From positions 1 to 8,003 of the forward strand of contig JASEJH010000061.1 in the NCBI GenBank assembly GCA_030016455.1: a stretch of DNA of 8,003 nucleotides. The letters are read 5' to 3'. The translations under genes and the position numbers were made by a program. Source of the DNA: Thermoanaerobacteraceae bacterium. Its GTDB lineage: Bacteria; Bacillota; Desulfotomaculia; Desulfotomaculales; Ammonificaceae. The notes below the pieces were generated by a model. The model was given only the letters and a program-made list of their open reading frames with translations. It was not told where the DNA came from and made no database searches. Below, piece by piece: positions 1 to 8,003 of the stretch. Positions within the stretch are counted from its first letter, which is position 1, and each line of letters starts with the position of its first letter.

Positions 1-1910
1 GTACCCCGCACCTCGATGTCTTCTATATGCGCACGCCTGGCGTTCAGGTCGCCGATTACGTCCCCGGTGTACTCTTCCGTGGTGACGACTTCGATTTTCA
101 TCACCGGTTCCAGCAGCACCGGCTCCGCCCGCCGCGCCGCATCACGGAAGGCCAGCGAGCCGGCGATCTTGAAAGCCATTTCCGAAGAGTCCACCTCGTG
201 GTACGAACCGTCTACCAGCGCCACCGCAACGTCAACGACCGGATAACCGGCAAGGACACCACTTTCCATCGCTTCCCTGACCCCCGCCTCGACCGCAGGA
301 ACGAATTCCTTAGGCACCGCACCCCCGACTATCTTATTCACAAAAAGAAAGCCCTCCCCCGGCCTGCGGGGTTCGATCTCGAGCCAGACATGCCCGTACT
401 GGCCCCGGCCGCCGCTCTGGCGGACAAATCTTCCTTCCGCTCTGGCCGGTTTCGTGAGTGTTTCCCGGTAAGCAACCTGCGGTTTACCCACGTTGGCCTC
501 CACCTTGAACTCCCGCAGCAGCCGGTCCACAATAACCTCGAGGTGCAACTCACCCATTCCGGAAACAATGGTCTGCCCGGTTTCCGGGTCCACGTGCACC
601 CGGAAGGTTGGATCTTCTTCCGCCAGCTTCTGCAAAGCCTCACCCATCTTGTCCTGGTCGGCCTTTGTCTTCGGCTCAATGGCCACGGAAATCACCGGTT
701 CCGGGAAATCCATCGCTTCGAGGATTATCGGGTGTTTTTCGTCACAGAGCGTATCACCCGTAGTGGTAAATTTTAGTCCCACCGCGGCGGCGATGTCCCC
801 GGCGTAGACCTCCGCAATCTCCTGGCGATGGTTGGCGTGCATCTGTAGCAACCGCCCGATACGTTCCCGCTTTTGCTTCGTCGAATTGTACACGTAGGAA
901 CCCGCCTTCAGCCAGCCCGAGTAAACCCGGAAGAAGGTGAGCTTACCCACGTAAGGGTCGGCCATGATCTTGAACGCCAGGGCCGAAAAAGGCACGTCGT
1001 CCCGTGCATGACGCCGGTCTTCCTGGCCGGTTTCCGGATCCACCCCGCTCACGGCCGGAATATCAGTCGGCGCGGGAAGAAAATCAACGATGGCGTCCAG
1101 CAAGAGCTGCACCCCTTTGTTCCGGTACGAAGACCCGCAAAGCACGGGAATAGCCTTTACCGCCAGGGTGGCCTTCCGCAGGCCCCGTTTGATCTCTTCC
1201 ACGGTAAAGGGTTCATTCCCTAAATACTTAAGCATCAATTCTTCGTCCGCCTCGGCGACGGCCTCAAGCAGTTTTTCCCGGTACTCCGCGACCAGGTCCT
1301 TCATCTCCTCCGGTATTGCAGTCTCCTGGCTTACTGTTCCCAAATCGTCAATGTAGATTACCGCCTTTTCCCGGATCAGGTCCACCATTCCGCAGAAGGT
1401 GTCCTCAACGCCGATGGGAAGCTGGATCGCTACCGGGTTGGCCCCCAGGCGCTCCTTGATCATCGTCAGACTCCGGAAAAAGTCGGCACCGGTCCGGTCC
1501 ATCTTATTAATGTAGGCGATCCGCGGCACGCCGTACTTGTCTGCCTGGCGCCAAACCGTTTCGCTCTGCGGCTCTACGCCGCCAACGGAGCAGAATATCG
1601 CCACAGCACCGTCAAGTACGCGCAGCGACCGCTCTACTTCAACAGTAAAATCCACGTGGCCGGGTGTGTCAATGATGTTAATGCGGTAATCCCGCCAGAA
1701 GCAGGTTGTGGCCGCTGAGGTAATGGTGATTCCCCGCTCCTGTTCCTGCACCATCCAGTCCATGGTGGCAGCCCCATCGTCCACCTCACCAATCCGGTGA
1801 ACCTTGCCCGTGTAGAACAAGATCCGCTCGGTGGTGGTAGTCTTTCCGGCGTCAATGTGGGCCATGATCCCGATATTTCTTGTTCTTTCAAGCGGAAACT
1901 GACGTCCCAT
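1..1910 (-). CDS. fusA: Translation elongation factor G (EF-G), C-terminus cut off by window edge
   Basis: EF-G is the ribosomal translocase: it binds GTP and moves tRNAs and mRNA through the ribosome after each peptide bond. The frame is open from ATG at 1910 to the window edge, giving 636 complete codons of a protein usually near 690 residues, so roughly the last 55 are missing. Visible GTPase motifs are the P-loop AHIDAGKT (residues 17-24), switch region RGITI (59-63), DTPGH (81-85, with His85 the catalytic histidine) and NKMD (135-138). Further on are [11 protein letters not shown] of the G domain, the domain IV loop [18 protein letters not shown], and the domain V start [13 protein letters not shown]. 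The start follows a near-perfect Shine-Dalgarno sequence. The gene lies 15 bases after rpsG and is surely cotranscribed with it. The last visible residues read [12 protein letters not shown], where many EF-Gs have RRG and a GM pair. The frame is intact, with no frameshift seen. Confidence 0.98.
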   Translation of the reverse strand, partial: MGRQFPLERTRNIGIMAHIDAGKTTTTERILFYTGKVHRIGEVDDGAATMDWMVQEQERGITITSAATTCFWRDYRINIIDTPGHVDFTVEVERSLRVLDGAVAIFCSVGGVEPQSETVWRQADKYGVPRIAYINKMDRTGADFFRSLTMIKERLGANPVAIQLPIGVEDTFCGMVDLIREKAVIYIDDLGTVSQETAIPEEMKDLVAEYREKLLEAVAEADEELMLKYLGNEPFTVEEIKRGLRKATLAVKAIPVLCGSSYRNKGVQLLLDAIVDFLPAPTDIPAVSGVDPETGQEDRRHARDDVPFSALAFKIMADPYVGKLTFFRVYSGWLKAGSYVYNSTKQKRERIGRLLQMHANHRQEIAEVYAGDIAAAVGLKFTTTGDTLCDEKHPIILEAMDFPEPVISVAIEPKTKADQDKMGEALQKLAEEDPTFRVHVDPETGQTIVSGMGELHLEVIVDRLLREFKVEANVGKPQVAYRETLTKPARAEGRFVRQSGGRGQYGHVWLEIEPRRPGEGFLFVNKIVGGAVPKEFVPAVEAGVREAMESGVLAGYPVVDVAVALVDGSYHEVDSSEMAFKIAGSLAFRDAARRAEPVLLEPVMKIEVVTTEEYTGDVIGDLNARRAHIEDIEVRG

Positions 1911-1917
1911 ACCTCAG

Positions 1918-1927
1918 CACCTCCTTT
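1918..1927 (-). promoter_or_regulatory. fusA ribosome binding site overlapping the rpsG stop codon
   Basis: On the minus strand AAAGGAGGTG is fully complementary to the usual 3' end of bacterial 16S rRNA. It lies 7 bases before the ATG at 1910, or 9 counted from the AGGAGG core. Its first two bases are the last two of the rpsG TAA stop (1928-1926), so termination of rpsG places ribosomes on the fusA start. This suits translational coupling and the high EF-G output usually needed. Confidence 0.9.
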
Positions 1928-2396
1928 ACCACCGGTAATGCGCAAAAGCCTTGTTCGCTTCCGCCATTCTATGAGTGTCTTCCTTCTTCTTGACGGCACC
2001 GCCGACGCCCTGAGCAGCATCCAGGATCTCCGCCGCCAGCTTCTCTTCCATGGATTTGCCCGCGCGTTGCCGCGCAAAATTTGTGATCCAGCGGATGGCC
2101 AGAGTCTGCCGTCGCACAGGCCGCACTTCAATCGGCACCTGGTAGTTGGCACCACCCACCCGGCGCGCCTTTACTTCCAGAACCGGCATGACGTTCTTCA
2201 TCGCCTGTTCGAAGACCTCAAGCGGGTTCTTACCGGTTTTCTCTCTGATGATCTCGAACGCCCCGTAGCAGATCTTCTCGGCGACGCTCTTCTTTCCCTT
2301 GAGCATTACCTGGTTCACGAGCTTCGTCACCAACCGGCTCTGATGTACCGGGTCCGGCAATACCTCGCGCCGCGGTACTGGTCCTTTACGCGGCAC
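1926..2396 (-). CDS. rpsG: 30S ribosomal protein S7
   Basis: S7 is a primary 16S rRNA-binding protein that nucleates assembly of the 30S head and lines the E-site mRNA exit. The product is 156 residues, the normal bacterial length. It begins [17 protein letters not shown], followed by the helical segment with [20 protein letters not shown] (residues 17-36). The RNA-binding beta-hairpin region is [16 protein letters not shown] (about 78-93), and it ends [15 protein letters not shown]. The start is GTG at 2396; an ATG overlapping it at 2398 is in another frame and does not give S7. The gene follows rpsL by 17 bases and precedes fusA by 15. In E. coli, S7 represses the str operon through a structure in a long rpsL-rpsG spacer; the 17-base gap here cannot hold that site, so any autoregulation must work differently. 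Confidence 0.99.
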   Translation of the reverse strand: MPRKGPVPRREVLPDPVHQSRLVTKLVNQVMLKGKKSVAEKICYGAFEIIREKTGKNPLEVFEQAMKNVMPVLEVKARRVGGANYQVPIEVRPVRRQTLAIRWITNFARQRAGKSMEEKLAAEILDAAQGVGGAVKKKEDTHRMAEANKAFAHYRW

Positions 2397-2402
2397 ATAT
2401 TT

Positions 2403-2408
2403 CCCCCC
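2403..2408 (-). promoter_or_regulatory. rpsG ribosome binding site, pure G run
   Basis: The only Shine-Dalgarno candidate before the GTG at 2396 is a run of six G residues (in context AAAAGGGGGGAAATAT), 6 bases from the start. It would pair with the CCUCC of 16S rRNA using one G-U wobble. The correct spacing and the conserved S7 N-terminus fix the start. Confidence 0.75.
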
Positions 2409-2413
2409 TTTTG

Positions 2414-2788
2414 CTATTTCTTAGGTTTCTTGGCCCCGTACTTGGAACGGCCCTGGTTTCTGTTCTGCACGCCCGCCGCATCCAGGCTGCCCCTGACGAT
2501 GTGGTAGCGTACACCCGGCAGGTCCTTGACCCGGCCACCACGTACCAGAACCACCGAGTGTTCCTGAAGGTTATGGCCGATACCAGGGATGTAAGCTGTA
2601 ACCTCAATCCCGTTGGTCAACCGCACCCGGGCCACTTTCCTGAGCGCCGAATTCGGCTTCTTGGGCGTGGTAGTGTAAACGCGGGTACAAACACCGCGCT
2701 TCTGGGGACACCCCCGCAGCGCCGGAGAAGCCGACTTTTTGCGCAACTGTTCCCTGCCGTGACGCACAAGCTGACTGATGGTTGGCAC
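2414..2788 (-). CDS. rpsL: 30S ribosomal protein S12
   Basis: S12 sits at the decoding centre of the 30S subunit and controls tRNA selection accuracy. With the start at GTG 2788 the product is 124 residues ([14 protein letters not shown]...), matching the family. The hallmark segments are [20 protein letters not shown] (27-46) and [20 protein letters not shown] (71-90), and the basic tail ends [12 protein letters not shown]. Lys43 and Lys88, the classic streptomycin-resistance positions, are both the wild-type lysine, so no target-site resistance is predicted. Asp89, methylthiolated in some bacteria, is present. The frame stays open upstream to a TTG at 2887, but that would run through the terminator hairpin and add a non-homologous leader. 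The strong Shine-Dalgarno sequence just before 2788 settles the start. It is the first gene of the str group, downstream of a terminator and 17 bases before rpsG. Confidence 0.99.
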   Translation of the reverse strand: MPTISQLVRHGREQLRKKSASPALRGCPQKRGVCTRVYTTTPKKPNSALRKVARVRLTNGIEVTAYIPGIGHNLQEHSVVLVRGGRVKDLPGVRYHIVRGSLDAAGVQNRNQGRSKYGAKKPKK

Positions 2789-2792
2789 ACTG

Positions 2793-2800
2793 CACCTCCT
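2793..2800 (-). promoter_or_regulatory. rpsL ribosome binding site
   Basis: AGGAGGTG on the minus strand is a perfect 8-base match to the anti-Shine-Dalgarno sequence. The AGGAGG core lies 6 bases before the GTG at 2788. It decides for this GTG over the upstream in-frame TTG at 2887. Confidence 0.92.
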
Positions 2801-2810
2801 AACGAACCCA

Positions 2811-2840
2811 ATTTTAACTAAGCCGTTATACTTTTTATAC
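2811..2840 (-). promoter_or_regulatory. Possible rpsL promoter elements (AT-rich leader, weak)
   Basis: Between the terminator and the rpsL ribosome binding site the minus strand is very AT-rich and has -10-like hexamers TATAAA (2839-2834), TATAAC (2830-2825) and TAAAAT (2816-2811). None has a convincing TTGACA-like -35 at 16-18 bases. TATAAA at 2839-2834 would itself serve only as a poor -35 for the last one. A promoter downstream of a terminator would make biological sense, but the sequence gives only partial support. Confidence 0.25.
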
Positions 2841-2854
2841 TTTAAAAGACCGGC

Positions 2855-2887
2855 AAAAAAGTCGCTCCCTGCTTTTGCAGGGAGCAA
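2855..2887 (-). terminator. Rho-independent terminator (or attenuator) after the L7Ae-family gene
   Basis: On the minus strand GCTCCCTGC (2885-2877) pairs perfectly with GCAGGGAGC (2872-2864) across an AAAA loop. Two more pairs, a U-A and a U-G, extend the stem to 11 bp. One base further on comes a run of six T residues (2860-2855). This is a complete intrinsic terminator for minus-strand transcription, beginning 5 bases after the L7Ae-family stop codon. There is no T tract on the other side, so it is one-directional. It separates the rpoBC / L7Ae part from rpsL-rpsG-fusA, either as a true end or as a partial read-through attenuator. Confidence 0.88.
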
Positions 2888-2892
2888 GCGGT

Positions 2893-3144
2893 CTAATCCT
2901 CAATCACGGCGGCCGACGCGCAGTTTACGCTAATCCCGCAGGCCCGGCCCAGTTCCCGCATCGAAGCAACCTCTTCGACCGGGGTACCCCTGGCCTGACA
3001 GGCGCGAACAACAGGTTCGGTGACCCGCCGCTCGGCATTTTTCGCCACGAATACAATCTTTGCTTGCCCCCGCTCAACCGCTTTGAGAGTCTCTTTCGAG
3101 CCCACGGCCTTTTTGCGGGCACGCATCAGACGCTCGTAGGGCAC
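2893..3144 (-). CDS. ybxF: L7Ae-family RNA-binding protein (YbxF type)
   Basis: This is a small L7Ae/L30e/S12e/Gadd45-fold protein of the kind found next to rpsL in Firmicutes. Bacterial family members (YbxF, YlxQ) bind kink-turn RNA, and YbxF associates with the ribosome in Bacillus; its exact role is unsettled. From GTG 3144 the product is 83 residues, close to the 82 of the Bacillus protein. The conserved parts are [14 protein letters not shown] (13-26, matching the G-x-K...K RNA-contact segment), the strand IVFVAKNAE (30-38), and the C-terminal block [12 protein letters not shown] (62-73). The frame also has a GTG at 3165, but the Shine-Dalgarno sequence GGAGGGG lies inside that extension, so 3144 is preferred. 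The gene has its own strong promoter upstream and a terminator right after its stop, so it can be expressed apart from both rpoBC and rpsL. Confidence 0.93.
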   Translation of the reverse strand: MPYERLMRARKKAVGSKETLKAVERGQAKIVFVAKNAERRVTEPVVRACQARGTPVEEVASMRELGRACGISVNCASAAVIED

Positions 3145-3152
3145 GCAACAAA

Positions 3153-3159
3153 CCCCTCC
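3153..3159 (-). promoter_or_regulatory. Ribosome binding site of the L7Ae-family gene
   Basis: GGAGGGG on the minus strand is placed 8 bases before the GTG at 3144. Because it falls within the first codons of the longer frame from GTG 3165, it argues for the shorter start. Confidence 0.8.
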
Positions 3160-3179
3160 AAGCACCCACAGACTTTTTT

Positions 3180-3208
3180 AGTTTATCATCGTTTTCCGGA
3201 AGTGTCAA
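3180..3208 (-). promoter_or_regulatory. Sigma-A-type promoter in front of the L7Ae-family gene
   Basis: On the minus strand there is a perfect -35 TTGACA (3208-3203), a 17-base spacer (3202-3186) and a -10 TAAACT (3185-3180). The -10 is preceded by TG one base upstream, an extended -10 arrangement. Transcription would start near 3174-3172, giving a leader of about 30 bases up to GTG 3144. It lies wholly within the 86-base gap after rpoC. The spacer contains the short palindrome TTCCGGAA (3201-3194). The match and spacing are much better than chance for one short gap. Confidence 0.85.
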
Positions 3209-3230
3209 TAATATCTTTCACATATAAAGC

Positions 3231-6773
<3,543 letters not shown>

Positions 6774-6779
6774 AAGCTT

Positions 6780-6785
6780 CCCCCT

Positions 6786-6787
<2 letters not shown>
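6780..6787 (-). promoter_or_regulatory. rpoC ribosome binding site overlapping the rpoB stop
   Basis: AAAGGGGG on the minus strand ends 6 bases before the GTG at 6773. It lacks the usual A between the G pairs, so pairing with 16S rRNA needs a G-U wobble. Its first two bases belong to the rpoB TAA stop (6788-6786), a layout that favours translational coupling and balanced amounts of the two subunits. Confidence 0.75.

Positions 6788-8003
<1,216 letters not shown>

Noticed and set aside
27..776. Plus-strand open frame of 249 codons opposite fusA
   Set aside because: Antisense to a well-conserved EF-G frame with no independent motif or signal.
1634..2155. Minus-strand frame of 173 codons spanning the rpsG-fusA junction
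   Set aside because: Out of frame with both conserved genes, whose S7 and EF-G products are unmistakable.
2789..2887. Longer S12 starting at the in-frame TTG at 2887
   Set aside because: The extension would be encoded by the terminator hairpin and T tract and resembles no S12. The ribosome binding site at 2793-2800 fits GTG 2788.
3145..3165. Longer L7Ae-family protein starting at GTG 3165
   Set aside because: The ribosome binding site lies inside this extension, and the shorter form matches the family length.
3145..3180. Kink-turn in the short leader that could let the L7Ae-family protein regulate itself
   Set aside because: The leader is about 30 bases, and I see no paired stem with a three-base bulge and tandem G-A pairs.
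3194..3201. Palindrome TTCCGGAA in the promoter spacer as a repressor operator
   Set aside because: Only 8 bases with no extension on either side. It is too short to claim a regulator site.

Overview
The window is a stretch of a bacterial transcription and translation gene cluster, with every gene on the minus strand. Read in the direction of transcription (high to low coordinates), the order is rpoB (3' part only), rpoC, a small L7Ae-family gene of the ybxF type, rpsL, rpsG and fusA (3' end cut off by the window edge). This is the classic rpoBC / str-operon junction as arranged in Gram-positive Firmicutes, where a small L7Ae-type protein gene sits between rpoC and rpsL.

Organism: the ybxF-type gene in this slot, the compact 1180-residue beta-prime subunit with an uninterrupted trigger loop, the strong Shine-Dalgarno sequences and frequent GTG starts all fit a Firmicute. 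The fairly high G+C and the protein sequences suggest a Clostridia lineage of the Peptococcaceae / Desulfotomaculum / Moorella kind. The genus cannot be named from this sequence alone.

Layout: 8003-6786 holds the C-terminal 405 residues of RpoB. After 12 bases comes rpoC (6773-3231). An 86-base gap contains a very good sigma-A-type promoter, followed by the L7Ae-family gene (3144-2893). Just past its stop lies a strong intrinsic-terminator hairpin with a U tract (about 2887-2855), then an AT-rich leader, then rpsL (2788-2414), rpsG (2396-1926) and fusA (1910 to the window edge), each separated by 15-17 bases. No gap exceeds about 105 bases, and no RNA gene, mobile element, repeat array or CRISPR is visible.

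How the genes work together: RpoB and RpoC form the catalytic core of RNA polymerase. S12 and S7 are decoding-centre and head proteins of the 30S subunit, and EF-G drives translocation. The point most worth following is regulatory: the L7Ae-family gene has its own promoter and its own terminator, so it can behave as a separate unit, or as an attenuated joint between the RNA polymerase and str genes. I found no previously undescribed system here; this is a conserved housekeeping locus with some interesting regulatory and start-site detail.
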